DNA from: Posidoniimonas corsicana
GTDB lineage: Bacteria; Planctomycetota; Planctomycetia; Pirellulales; Lacipirellulaceae
Length of the DNA: 64,000 nucleotides
Direction: 5' to 3'
NCBI RefSeq assembly: GCF_007859765.1
Contig: NZ_SIHJ01000001.1
Span: 2,605,311 to 2,669,310 of the forward strand
The position numbers were made by a program, and so were the translations under genes. Below, piece after piece: positions 1-8,371 of this stretch. Numbering within the stretch: position 1 is the stretch's first letter; every line of letters begins with the position of its first letter. The notes under the pieces were generated by a model. The model made no database searches. It worked only from the letters and a program-made list of their open reading frames with translations, and had not been told where the DNA came from.

Positions 1-165
1 GAGCAGCAGAACCAGATGGCCGGCGAGGTGTCCGCCGCCACGGAGAGCGTCGCCCAGGCGTCCGAGGAGTCGTCCGAGGGGAGCCGCCTGATCTCCGCGC
101 GGTGCGAGAGCCTGCAGCAGACCTCCGAGCGGCTGGAGAGCAAGGTCAGCCGGTTCACGCTGTAG
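1..165 (+). CDS. Methyl-accepting chemotaxis protein, C-terminal end (partial)
   Basis: Frame 1 is open from the window edge and stops with TAG at 163-165, giving 54 residues beginning EQQNQMAGEVSAATESVAQA and ending SKVSRFTL. The Ser/Thr/Glu/Gln-rich helical pattern, with the E-x-I/V-S-x-A-x-E spacing, resembles the last coiled-coil helix of a chemoreceptor signalling domain plus a short tail. Family knowledge suggests a receptor acting on CheA/CheW. The ligand domain and membrane segments lie outside the window, so the sensed signal is unknown. A non-chemotaxis coiled-coil protein cannot be excluded from so short a fragment. Confidence 0.6.
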   Translation, partial: EQQNQMAGEVSAATESVAQASEESSEGSRLISARCESLQQTSERLESKVSRFTL

Positions 166-177
166 CGGCGGGGCCGC

Positions 178-2235
178 TCAGTTCGGCTGCTGCTTCAACT
201 CGTTGATCCGCGATTGCTGCTCGCGGGAGGTGGTTTGCAGCCGCTCGATCTCGGTCTCCTGGGCGCCCAGCTTCTCCTCGTACCGGCGGTAGAGCTGGCT
301 GGTCTTGTCGAGCGTCTGCATGTTCTTGCGGATGCGGTTGTGCTCCAAAGCGATGTTGGTCAGACGGCCGGTGGTGGCCGCCAACGCGGCCTGGGCCGCG
401 GCGAGCTCGCGCCGACGCTGGGCAAACTCGCGTAGCGTTTGCTTGACTTCGTGACCTACCGCGTCGTCGGCCAACAGGGTTGCAAGCAGCCGATCGTTGA
501 TCGACGACAACGCCACCGAGTGCTCGCTGACGCTCCGTTCACCGACCCGCAGGGTGTCGGTCTCGCCCGCGGGGACCGACAGCTCGAAGCGTCGCCAGTC
601 GCGGGTGGTCTCCGCCGCCTTGGCCGGCATGGTCACCTCCCACAGCGGGTCGACGGGGTGCTCGATCAGCACGGTCCGCGGCTTGTCGGCGGCGTTCTTC
701 ACCGCGTAGACGTGGTCGCGGGCCGTGCGGTGCTTCAGCACGATCGCCCCGCCCACGATGCGGGCGTCGACCAACGTTTGGACCGCGTCGAGCTGGCGGG
801 TGGTCACCTCGCACTCCTGGTCAACCGCGTAGCTTAGCAGCCGCTGCTCGCCGGCAGGCACGTCGCCCAGCCGCGCGTCGCCCGCGTACTCGCCGCCGTC
901 GAACACCGTGATCGGACCGGCCGCCAGGTGCAGGTCGGTCGAGTTGGTCAGCCGCAGCCCGCGGAGCGGGTGCACGCTGTGCACGGCGGCGTTGTAGATC
1001 GATAGCCGCTCCCCCTGGACCTGGCTGTTGACGATCGGCAGCATCGTCGAGTGCTCCGGATCGAGGGTGACCGGCGTCGCGATCTGGTAGCGGAACAACT
1101 CTCCAACCTCGCCGCCGACAGCGGCGGTCTGCTGGGAGGACTGCATGCCGCGTGACAGGTCCCGTTCCTCGGGCAGGTTGACCCCGGCGCTGCCCCCGAA
1201 GGCGCCGCCCCCGCCACCAAACCCGCCGCCACCGAATCCTCCGCCGCCCCGCTGTCTCGCCGGCATGTCGAGCTGACGGGCGTCAAAGGGGTCGGCGTCG
1301 GCGTCGGCGAACGGGTCGGAGTCGAACGCGCCCTGGTGCACGCGCGGGACGAGCCCGGCGAACTGCTCGGCCTTGACCATAGGGCGACGGACGTAGAGCG
1401 GCTCGTACAAGTCCATCTGGAAAGAGATCGGCCGCCCGCTGACCAGCGCCAGGTCGACGCCTTCCCACTTGGCGTTGCTGGTGTTCTCCACCATCGCCCA
1501 GCCCTGCAGCAGCGGCTTGTCGTCGTCGTCCAGCACCAGGCGGTAGCTGGTTTTCCAGACGGGGAACTCCTGGATCAAACCAACCCGCACGCGACGCTCG
1601 CCCTCGCCGCGGAAGTCGATGGTCACCTGCTTGGTCTCCGAGCTGCTGCGCATCGCGAGCAGCTCGAGCGCGCGCTGGAAGTCGGCGTTGAGCTGCTCGT
1701 CCGCCAGCCGCAGCCCCGGCAGACCCTCGACGGCATAGGTCCGCAAAACGCCCTTGACGCTCAGCAGCAGGACGTCCTGCTCAAGCGGCTCGTCGCCGCC
1801 GGGCACGCGGCGACGCTCGACGCTGACGATGCGTCCGCGGGTCTGCTTCTCGTCGGCGAGCTGGATGATGTGGCCACGCAGCTGACGCAGCAGGTCCGCC
1901 AGCCCCGCGTTTGCGCGGAGGTCGACGCTCAGCGCCTCGAGCGAGCGGGCGATCGGCTCGCGGTTGTCGTACGTGACGGCCGACGCGTGGCCGCCGTCCA
2001 GGTCCAGCAGCACCAGGCTCTTGAGCACGTCGTTGATGTCGCGGGCGTCGAACGACAGCGTCATGGTCTGGTCGCCGGTGACGGTCCCTGCGTACTCGAA
2101 GAACGCCACGCCCGAGTTGAACGCCACAACCCGCTTCATCGGCAGCTCCACGGACGGGGCCGGCGCGGCCGCCAGCCAGGCGGCGGCTGCGCAGAGCAGC
2201 GGGAGACACACAGTACGAGGGCGGGTGCGGGTCAA
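178..2235 (-). CDS. DUF4139-type exported protein with glycine-rich linker and C-terminal coiled coil
   Basis: 685 residues from a TTG start at 2235-2233, chosen because a GGAG lies 8 nt upstream and the product then opens with a clean signal peptide (MTRTRPRTVCLPLLCAAAAW). The reading frame stays open further upstream, but that extension has no signal-peptide logic. The N-terminal part contains MKRVVAFNSGVAFFEY and INDVLKSLVLLDLDGG. The central region contains WKTSYRLVLDDDDKPLLQGW and VENTSNAKWEGVDLALVSGRP, typical of DUF4139/MuiA-like proteins. A Gly/Phe-rich linker (GGGGFGGGG-type) interrupts the beta-rich region, and the last ~90 residues form a charged coiled coil. Probably periplasmic or surface-associated. 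Its molecular role is unknown. It is divergent from the exported gene at 2421. Confidence 0.75.
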   Translation of the reverse strand: MTRTRPRTVCLPLLCAAAAWLAAAPAPSVELPMKRVVAFNSGVAFFEYAGTVTGDQTMTLSFDARDINDVLKSLVLLDLDGGHASAVTYDNREPIARSLEALSVDLRANAGLADLLRQLRGHIIQLADEKQTRGRIVSVERRRVPGGDEPLEQDVLLLSVKGVLRTYAVEGLPGLRLADEQLNADFQRALELLAMRSSSETKQVTIDFRGEGERRVRVGLIQEFPVWKTSYRLVLDDDDKPLLQGWAMVENTSNAKWEGVDLALVSGRPISFQMDLYEPLYVRRPMVKAEQFAGLVPRVHQGAFDSDPFADADADPFDARQLDMPARQRGGGGFGGGGFGGGGGAFGGSAGVNLPEERDLSRGMQSSQQTAAVGGEVGELFRYQIATPVTLDPEHSTMLPIVNSQVQGERLSIYNAAVHSVHPLRGLRLTNSTDLHLAAGPITVFDGGEYAGDARLGDVPAGEQRLLSYAVDQECEVTTRQLDAVQTLVDARIVGGAIVLKHRTARDHVYAVKNAADKPRTVLIEHPVDPLWEVTMPAKAAETTRDWRRFELSVPAGETDTLRVGERSVSEHSVALSSINDRLLATLLADDAVGHEVKQTLREFAQRRRELAAAQAALAATTGRLTNIALEHNRIRKNMQTLDKTSQLYRRYEEKLGAQETEIERLQTTSREQQSRINELKQQPN

Positions 2236-2420
2236 GGCGGTCGCTCCGGAGCGGGAGGTCGGTGGGAAAAGCGTCGACGCGTGGGGTATTCTACCGGAAC
2301 CGGTCGGACTATTGCGTCGCGGCAATAGTTTGTTCGCCACGCGGCGAACCGACCACACGCCCTAGCCGCCTCACTGCAGCACTGCCCACCCTCTTTCTCC
2401 TACCTTGTAGCCGGCGCAAC

Positions 2421-3197
2421 ATGAAACCTTACGCTAACCTGCTGACCGCAATGGCGCTAGCACTGATGGGAACGCCGCCGACCTCGCTCTGGGCAGAGGC
2501 GCCGACCCCCGCGGCCTCCGATGTCGACTGGAGCGGGCTGCACCAGTTGCTGGCCGAACGGGTCACGGTGGAAGTCAACGACACGCCGCTCGAGCATGTG
2601 GCGGCGTCGCTGTCGCGCCAGCTCGGCGTACGTGTGATGATCGACGAGACGGCCCTCGACGACCTCGGCATCGGGGCCGACGAGCCGCTCACCACGTCGA
2701 TGCGTGAGGTGACCCTGCGGGCGTTCCTGGAGGAGGGGCTCGCCCAGCTTGAGCTCTCGTGGTGCTTCCGCAACGAGCTGCTCGTAATCACCACCGAGGA
2801 AGAGGCCGAGACCAAACTCGTGACACGGGTCTATCCGATCGGCGACTTCCTGGCGGTGGAGCGTTCGCTGCGAGCTGGTCGGTACGGAGGTCCCGTCGAC
2901 GGTTTGCTCGACACGATCGTATCGACGATCGCTGCGGAGACCTGGGCCGAGAACGGCGGCGGCGAGGCGGAGGTGCGTCCGTTGCTGGCCGCCCAAGCGT
3001 TGGTCATTAGCCAGACGCAGCAGGTGCACCTGGAGATCGAGCAGCTGCTGCACGACCTGCGTGCCGTGGGACGCCGGCAGGGCCTGAGCCTGTACGCCCC
3101 GAGCGGCGACTCGGCCGAGGCGCCCCGGCAGGTCGCACGCCGCACCTACCTGGCGCCGTCCGCCCCGGCGGCCATGGCGCGGGTGTACGAAGAGTGA
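2421..3197 (+). CDS. Exported protein with STN/secretin-N-like domain
   Basis: 258 residues. The ATG at 2421 is preferred over an upstream in-frame extension because it begins a signal peptide (MKPYANLLTAMALALMG...). The mature part contains VTVEVNDTPLEHVAASLSRQ, LGVRVMIDETALDDLGI and a following LRAFLEEGLAQLELSWCFRN stretch. This matches the beta-alpha-beta layout of short STN-like domains (secretin/TonB N-terminus) that planctomycetes often carry as stand-alone exported proteins. The second half (TRVYPIGDFL and an IEQLLHDLR helix) is as expected for this type. No secretin beta-barrel domain is present, so it is not itself an outer-membrane channel. Binding partner unknown. Confidence 0.6.
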   Translation: MKPYANLLTAMALALMGTPPTSLWAEAPTPAASDVDWSGLHQLLAERVTVEVNDTPLEHVAASLSRQLGVRVMIDETALDDLGIGADEPLTTSMREVTLRAFLEEGLAQLELSWCFRNELLVITTEEEAETKLVTRVYPIGDFLAVERSLRAGRYGGPVDGLLDTIVSTIAAETWAENGGGEAEVRPLLAAQALVISQTQQVHLEIEQLLHDLRAVGRRQGLSLYAPSGDSAEAPRQVARRTYLAPSAPAAMARVYEE

Positions 3198-3304
3198 TGC
3201 AGGGGCTGCCACCGGTGGGGCGCCAGCTCCGGCTGCCTAGCGGATTAGGCACGCTCACGTTCCAGTGATTTCGTTGCTGAAACCGGCCACCCGGTGTGGT
3301 CGAA

Positions 3305-3332
3305 TGGTGGTTGGTGGTTGGTGGTTGGTGGG
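3305..3332. repeat. Heptamer tandem repeat TGGTGGT, about four copies
   Basis: Three perfect copies of TGGTGGT followed by one imperfect copy, directly upstream of the first TTTTGTCC palindrome. It is non-coding, and the G-runs make it a possible slippage site. Confidence 0.8.
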
Positions 3333-3334
3333 GC

Positions 3335-3380
3335 TCCGACTTTTGTCCTTATTGACGCGCAAGGGTGGACAAAAGTCGGA
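3335..3380. repeat. TTTTGTCC-type inverted repeat, copy A
   Basis: A perfect 14-base inverted repeat: TCCGACTTTTGTCC at 3335-3348 and its complement GGACAAAAGTCGGA at 3367-3380, separated by 18 bases. It belongs to the family also seen near 3.46, 34.2, 42.2 and 42.3 kb. Confidence 0.85.
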
Positions 3381-3399
3381 TCTGCTGGGAGCAGCAGAT
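3380..3399. repeat. Small perfect hairpin between palindromes A and B
   Basis: Arms ATCTGCTG (3380-3387) and CAGCAGAT (3392-3399) with a GGAG loop. It is adjacent to copy A and has no following T-run, so it is not an obvious terminator. Confidence 0.6.
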
Positions 3400-3459
3400 G
3401 ACAGGAAATACTGCTATGCAAGGGCGAAACGCATGTCGGCGCCTGTCGTGGGGCCCGAC

Positions 3460-3498
3460 TTTTGTCCCTAAGGATCGATAGCGCCAAAAGGGACAAAA
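3460..3498. repeat. TTTTGTCC-type inverted repeat, copy B
   Basis: TTTTGTCCC at 3460-3468 and GGGACAAAA at 3490-3498, a perfect 9-base pair of arms 21 bases apart. It lies about 80 bases after copy A and just before the stop of the SGNH gene on the opposite strand. Confidence 0.8.
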
Positions 3499-3514
3499 TT
3501 CTTCTAGTGGGCGC

Positions 3515-4648
3515 TCAGATTAGGCGCCGCACGGTGGCCAGCAGGGCGCACGCTGCCGCGAGTGCGGCGGCGGTGGGCTCGGGCGCGGCGGCGGTCGCCG
3601 GCGCGGCGCCCAGGGCGTCGCGCCACAGGGTGTAGTCGGCGGCGTCGACCCGGCCGTTGAAGTCGCCGTCGGCGTACAGGTCGGTGGTCGACCCGTACGA
3701 CGCGCGCCACACCTCGTAGTCCGCGGCGGTGACCTGTCCATCTCGGTTGTAGTCGCCGGTCGGCAGCACCGCGCTCACCGCGGCGTACCCCAGCAGGCGG
3801 TGCACGGCGGCGGTCGGGTGCAGGCCGTCCCAGAAAAGGTACGTGTCCGGGTCGTCGACGACCCGCGAAAGGTCGTAGCCGCTGTCGCCCGGCGACAGGC
3901 CGGGCGCCGCCTGATCGGTGACGTTCACCAACCCGCGTGTCGCGGCGTTGGCGATGAGATCGTTGAGCAGCCCGGCCAGGTCGAGCCGGAAGAGCGCAGC
4001 GCCGGAGTGGGACGCCTCGAACGCGTCGTAGGTGGCGGCCAGCTCGGCGTTGTAGTCGATCGACCGCTGGTTCCACTCGGCGGCCTCGTCCTGGTGGGCG
4101 GGGGTCAGGCCGAGCCACGGCAGGTTGAGCACCAGAAAGTTCTGCACGCCCGCCGCCGCCAGGTCGGCCAACGCGGCGCCCACGTGGGCCGCGGGCACAC
4201 TGACATTGGTCTGCTCGCCGAGGTGGAAGTTGTTGGCGCCGATCAGCACCGTGGCCAGCGAGGTCGCGGTCGGGGTGCGGGCGCCGAGGAAGGTCTCGAT
4301 CTGGTCGTCGAGGTCGTCGACAAAGAGGTTCTGCCCCAGCGGCGACCCCGAGGTGTACGCGCCGCCGTACGCAAAGTTGTTGCCGCCGAACGTGTCGGAG
4401 GTCAGGGGGCCTAGGCCCAGCCCCTCGGCGAGCCACTCGGTGAACACCGGCCCGTTGGAGAAACGCCCCTGCCAGTAGGCGTCGCCCGGCGTGTCTGGCG
4501 CCAGCCACGCCCAGGGCCCGTCGGTGGTGTAGTAGCTGGTGTTGCCGGTGTCGGAGAGACTGTCGCCGAACACGAACAGCTCGCTGTACGGCCCGGCGGC
4601 CGCGGATGTGGCGAGGAGCAGCAGCGTGGCGAGCGATCGGCAGAGCAT
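3515..4648 (-). CDS. Secreted SGNH/GDSL esterase with dockerin-like repeats and PEP-CTERM-like tail
   Basis: 377 residues from the ATG at 4648, which opens a signal peptide (MLCRSLATLLLLATSAAAG). An upstream in-frame start at 4933 would add 95 residues lacking signal character and overlap the divergent lyase gene. Block I is FVFGDSLSDTGN with the catalytic Ser. The GxND block is degenerate (LIGANNFHLG). Block V is DGLHPT with the Asp/His pair. The C-terminal part has two EF-hand-like dockerin motifs (GDYNRDGQVTAADYEVWRAS and DFNGRVDAADYTLWRDALG) and ends PEPTAAALAAACALLATVRRL, a PEP-CTERM-like anchor. Predicted exported carbohydrate or lipid esterase. Facing the PL11 lyase suggests deacetylation of pectic substrates, but the blocks look more like GDSL lipases than CE12, so the substrate is inference. 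Confidence 0.85.
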   Translation of the reverse strand: MLCRSLATLLLLATSAAAGPYSELFVFGDSLSDTGNTSYYTTDGPWAWLAPDTPGDAYWQGRFSNGPVFTEWLAEGLGLGPLTSDTFGGNNFAYGGAYTSGSPLGQNLFVDDLDDQIETFLGARTPTATSLATVLIGANNFHLGEQTNVSVPAAHVGAALADLAAAGVQNFLVLNLPWLGLTPAHQDEAAEWNQRSIDYNAELAATYDAFEASHSGAALFRLDLAGLLNDLIANAATRGLVNVTDQAAPGLSPGDSGYDLSRVVDDPDTYLFWDGLHPTAAVHRLLGYAAVSAVLPTGDYNRDGQVTAADYEVWRASYGSTTDLYADGDFNGRVDAADYTLWRDALGAAPATAAAPEPTAAALAAACALLATVRRLI

Positions 4649-4921
4649 CGGCGGGGCGGCGGGGTGCGGGGCTCCGCCTCGAGCGATGAATGGGGCGGCG
4701 CCGCAATCTAACGATTGAGGTGGCTGCGGGCTACTTTGATTGCACGGGCGTGTGGCGTGGATAGGGTGCGGTTTATTCAGGGCGTGATTGCGGGTGTTCG
4801 ACAACCACTTGCAGCCAACGAAGTTACCGGCAGAAGGGCGGCAGCTATCATGAAGGGCTAGCAGTTGTTTGTTGCAGCGGACCGCACGCTCCCGCCGCTC
4901 GTCTGTGAGTAGAGAACCGTC

Positions 4922-7900
4922 TTGATTAATCATCGCGCCCGGCGTCTGCGGATCGAACGGCTCGAAGAGCGCCGGGTCCTCAGCGTCACGACGCTCACGT
5001 CAAACGCCGACACCTACACGCGGGCGGGCGCCAATGCCGGGGCCGCGGAAGTGCTGGACGTGTTGGCCAACAGCTCCACTGGCGACTACGCGGCGTACGT
5101 CCGGTTCGACCTGTCGGGTCTCTCGCTCGACTCCCTGACCGCCGCGACGCTCAGGCTGTACAAGACCGGCGCCAGCCGCAACGACACCATCGTCACCGAC
5201 CGGTTCGACGTGTACGGCCTCACCGCGCGGGCCGGCAACACGCCGCAGGATTGGAGCGAGGCGACGCTCGCCGAGGGGAACCCGGGCGGCGAGTACGCGG
5301 GCGGCGCACTGGACCTGACGCGGCTGTTCAACCTGGACCAGGAGAGCGGCGCGGGGGTGTTCGAGAGCGTCGTGAACGCCGACGGCGCCGCGCAGGAGGT
5401 CACCGGCCCGGACCTCGTGGCGTTCCTGCAGTCGCGCGCGGCGGATGGCGGTCTGGCGACCTTCGTCACCCACGTCGACACCGACGCGGTGCGCGGCTGG
5501 GGCTACACGTCACGCGAGGCGACGGACGAGGCGCTCCGACCCCAGCTGGTGCTCGAGTTTGAAGACGACCCCATCGACGACCCCTACCCGGAGGATCCGG
5601 TTGTCCTGCCGCGGCAGGCGGAGAAGCTGGACCGGGGGCTGGTGGCGTTGCGGCGTTCGTCCGGCGAGGTGTACCTCGGGTGGCGGCTGTTGGGGGACGA
5701 CCCGGCCGACGTCGCGTTCAACGTGTACCGCGCCACGCGGGCCGGCGGCGTAAAGCTCAACGCGTTCCCGCTGACCCAAACGACCGACTTCGTAGACGCC
5801 TCGGCCAATCTTGCGACCTCCAACGCGTATTACGTCCGGCCGGTGGTGGATGGGGTCGAACTGCCCGCCAGCAAGACGTACCTCGTGCCCGCGAACGCCG
5901 AGATCGAGCAGCACTTGACGATCCCGCTGCAGATCCCCGACCCGGTCACCACTTCCGACGGGGTCACCCATTACTACACGGCGAACGACGCCAGCGTCGG
6001 CGACCTCGACGGTGACGGCGACTACGAGGTGATCGTCAAGTGGAACGGCGAGCCCGCCGACCTGTTTGAGCTGTCGGCCAACATGTACGTCGACGCGTAC
6101 GACCTGGACGGCGCGCTCCTGTGGCGGATCGACGTGGGGCCCAACCTCAAGACCATCGCCAGCTCGCTGCAGTTTATCGTCTACGACTTCGACGGCGACG
6201 GCCGCGCCGAGGTCGCGATGAACACGTCCGACGGCACGGTCTCCGGGACGGGCGAGGTGCTCGGCGACCCCGACGCCGACTGGCGGAACCCGGACGGCTG
6301 GGTCACCACGGGCCCGGAGTTCCTCACGGTCTTCGACGGGCTCACGGGCGGCGTGCTCGCCACCACGCCGCTCCAGCCCGCCCGCGGCGACGTCACCGAT
6401 TGGGGCGACAGCTACGGGCACCGGTCCACCACACACAAGTACACAGTCGCGTACCTCGACGGCCAGCGGCCCAGCCTGGTCACCGGCCGCGGCATCTACC
6501 ACGGGCAGGCCGGACGGTCGAAGACCGAGTTGGTCGCGTGGGACTGGCGCAACAGTCAGCTCACCGACCGGTGGACCTTCACCGCGACCGAGGGGACCGG
6601 ACGCGACACGAACCCGGAGTACGTCGGCCAGGGTAACCAGGCGGTCAGCGTAGCCGATGTGGACGGCGATGGTTTCGACGAGGTGGTGTGGGGCGCGATG
6701 GTCGTCGACCACGACGGGGCCGGGCTGTACAGCACCGGCCGCGGCCACGGCGACGCGCTGCACGTCGCGGACATGGACCCGGACAACCCCGGACTGGAGA
6801 TCTTCGAGCCCCACGAGAACCCCGGCGAGTACGGCGACGCCGGCGGCGACTACCGCGACGCGATGACCGGCCAGCTGCTCTACGGCATCCCCGCCACGGG
6901 CGACGTTGGCCGCGGGGTGGCGTTCGACATCGACCCCAACTACCCCGGTTTCGAGTTCTGGGCTTCGATCAACGACTCGGTCAACGGCACGCCGACCATC
7001 TACAACGTGCAGCAGGGCGCCATCTACCCCGCGCCCGCCAACATCCAGTACAACTTTGCCGTCTGGTGGGACGCCGACCCGCTCCGCGAACTGCTCGACG
7101 GCACGACGATCTCCAAGTGGCGGTACGACTGGGCCAGCCCGGGCCGGCAAAACCTTGTCTCGTTCGCCAACTCGGGCATCAACAGCACCGCCGGGCTGTC
7201 GAGCAACAACGGCACCAAGGCGACCCCAGCCTTGTCCGCCGACATACTGGGCGACTGGCGCGAGGAGGTCATCTGGCGCCGCAGCGACAACTCGGCACTG
7301 GAGATCTGGTCCACCACGATCGCAGCGAGCATGCGGGTCCCGACGCTCATGCACGACTCGCAGTACCGGCAGCAGGTCGCGACCCAGAACATCTACTACA
7401 ATCAGCCGCCGCACCCCAGCTACTTCTTGGGCGCGGGGATGGACACGCCGCCCACGCCGCCGTTGTTCTTCGGAGGAGAGCTCGAGGGCGACTACAACCA
7501 CGACGGCGCGGTCGATGCGGCGGACTACACGGTGTGGAGGGACACGCTCGGCTCGACCGACGACCTCTCGGCGGACGGCGACCATAGCGGAGTAGTTGAT
7601 CAGCCCGACCTGGCCCTCTGGCGGAGAAATTACGGCGCGACCGCGACGCAGGCCCCCGTGGCGGCGCCGGCCTTCCAACCGGCTGAAAGGAATCCGCGTG
7701 AGGCACCGCTGTCAGAGACTGCCGACGCCGCGTTCGCCCTGTTTTCCAGAGCCAACCAACCCGACGCCAGCGCCACACTCGACGGGCGGTCGGACCAACC
7801 TGCGGAGCGACCGCCCGCTCCGATACTTTCGGAGCCCCAGCAACTGCTGCTGCACAACCAACGCGAACTAATGAGTAGTAAAGACGAACCTCAAGTCGAC

Positions 7901-7996
7901 GCGTCGGTCGTATTGCCCGGAGGCGACGACCCGTCGATGCAGAACCAGCAACGACCACTGCGTCGGCTCACGGTTGTCTGGCCACGCGTCTTGTGA
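4922..7996 (+). CDS. PL11 rhamnogalacturonan lyase with DNRLRE and dockerin-like domains
   Basis: 1024 residues from a TTG start. No usual signal peptide is present. Instead the N-terminus has RRLRIERLEERRVLS (about residues 6-20), resembling the planctomycete LEPR-XLL motif of surface proteins. Residues ~25-215 resemble a DNRLRE jelly-roll (YVRFDLSGLSLDSLTAATLR). Residues ~225-850 match family PL11 rhamnogalacturonan lyases, with an N-terminal fibronectin-like part (AEKLDRGLVALRRSSGEVYL) and a propeller with Asp-rich calcium loops (SVGDLDGDGDYEVIVKWN, VADVDGDGFDEVVWG). A dockerin-like pair starts at residue 856 (GDYNHDGAVDAADYTVWRDT). A ~110-residue low-complexity tail follows. Likely cleaves rhamnogalacturonan-I outside the cytoplasm or at the cell surface by beta-elimination. 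Confidence 0.88.
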   Translation: MINHRARRLRIERLEERRVLSVTTLTSNADTYTRAGANAGAAEVLDVLANSSTGDYAAYVRFDLSGLSLDSLTAATLRLYKTGASRNDTIVTDRFDVYGLTARAGNTPQDWSEATLAEGNPGGEYAGGALDLTRLFNLDQESGAGVFESVVNADGAAQEVTGPDLVAFLQSRAADGGLATFVTHVDTDAVRGWGYTSREATDEALRPQLVLEFEDDPIDDPYPEDPVVLPRQAEKLDRGLVALRRSSGEVYLGWRLLGDDPADVAFNVYRATRAGGVKLNAFPLTQTTDFVDASANLATSNAYYVRPVVDGVELPASKTYLVPANAEIEQHLTIPLQIPDPVTTSDGVTHYYTANDASVGDLDGDGDYEVIVKWNGEPADLFELSANMYVDAYDLDGALLWRIDVGPNLKTIASSLQFIVYDFDGDGRAEVAMNTSDGTVSGTGEVLGDPDADWRNPDGWVTTGPEFLTVFDGLTGGVLATTPLQPARGDVTDWGDSYGHRSTTHKYTVAYLDGQRPSLVTGRGIYHGQAGRSKTELVAWDWRNSQLTDRWTFTATEGTGRDTNPEYVGQGNQAVSVADVDGDGFDEVVWGAMVVDHDGAGLYSTGRGHGDALHVADMDPDNPGLEIFEPHENPGEYGDAGGDYRDAMTGQLLYGIPATGDVGRGVAFDIDPNYPGFEFWASINDSVNGTPTIYNVQQGAIYPAPANIQYNFAVWWDADPLRELLDGTTISKWRYDWASPGRQNLVSFANSGINSTAGLSSNNGTKATPALSADILGDWREEVIWRRSDNSALEIWSTTIAASMRVPTLMHDSQYRQQVATQNIYYNQPPHPSYFLGAGMDTPPTPPLFFGGELEGDYNHDGAVDAADYTVWRDTLGSTDDLSADGDHSGVVDQPDLALWRRNYGATATQAPVAAPAFQPAERNPREAPLSETADAAFALFSRANQPDASATLDGRSDQPAERPPAPILSEPQQLLLHNQRELMSSKDEPQVDASVVLPGGDDPSMQNQQRPLRRLTVVWPRVL

Positions 7997-8371
7997 TGCT
8001 CAATAGTTCGACCTGCTTTGAGTCGTCTTGGGCGAGCCGGTTCTCAACTGCGGAGGGTCGCGTTTAGCCGCATGTGTGCGGTTAAAAGAGTGGGCCAATT
8101 TGCGGCGGAGCGCTCCTACGGCGAAGCTTCCGCTGATTGCGGTCAACCACCTTGGCCGAGCCCGCTTGCCGTCCGGAACGCTGCGGAGTTCCGCGCAACA
8201 GCCGTCCGCTGCGCGGTTGAGCGAAAACGGTACGCAAATGCGTTCAAGAGATTCTGGCGGAGCTGTTAACTTGAACCAACGTATGGGCAATCTGCGAATT
8301 ATCTACCGCCATTGCCGCAGTTTGCGTAACGCCTCATGACAGCACCTTCGACCAACCTGGAAAAGTATCAC
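7997..8371. other. Non-coding spacer
   Basis: 375 bases between the PL11 gene and the next secreted-protein gene. ORFs here are short and lack coding character. One weak hairpin near 8070 has no T-run. No clear promoter or terminator was identified. Confidence 0.5.

Larger units (their letters stand above)
3198..3514. other. Non-coding region with palindromic repeats
   Basis: 317 bases between convergent genes with no credible gene. It holds a short heptamer tandem repeat, two TTTTGTCC/GGACAAAA inverted repeats and an unrelated 8-bp-stem hairpin, each listed separately. No clear U-tract terminator was found for either flanking gene. Confidence 0.7.

Noticed and set aside
5510-7678. 722-codon open frame opposite the PL11 gene
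   Set aside because: Its product is low-complexity Val/Arg/Gly-rich without domains. It mirrors the GC-rich third positions of the real gene on the plus strand.
8065-8095. Hairpin AGCCGCA-TGTG-TGCGGTT
   Set aside because: Weak stem with a G-U pair, no T-run on either strand, far from a gene end; not supported as a terminator.
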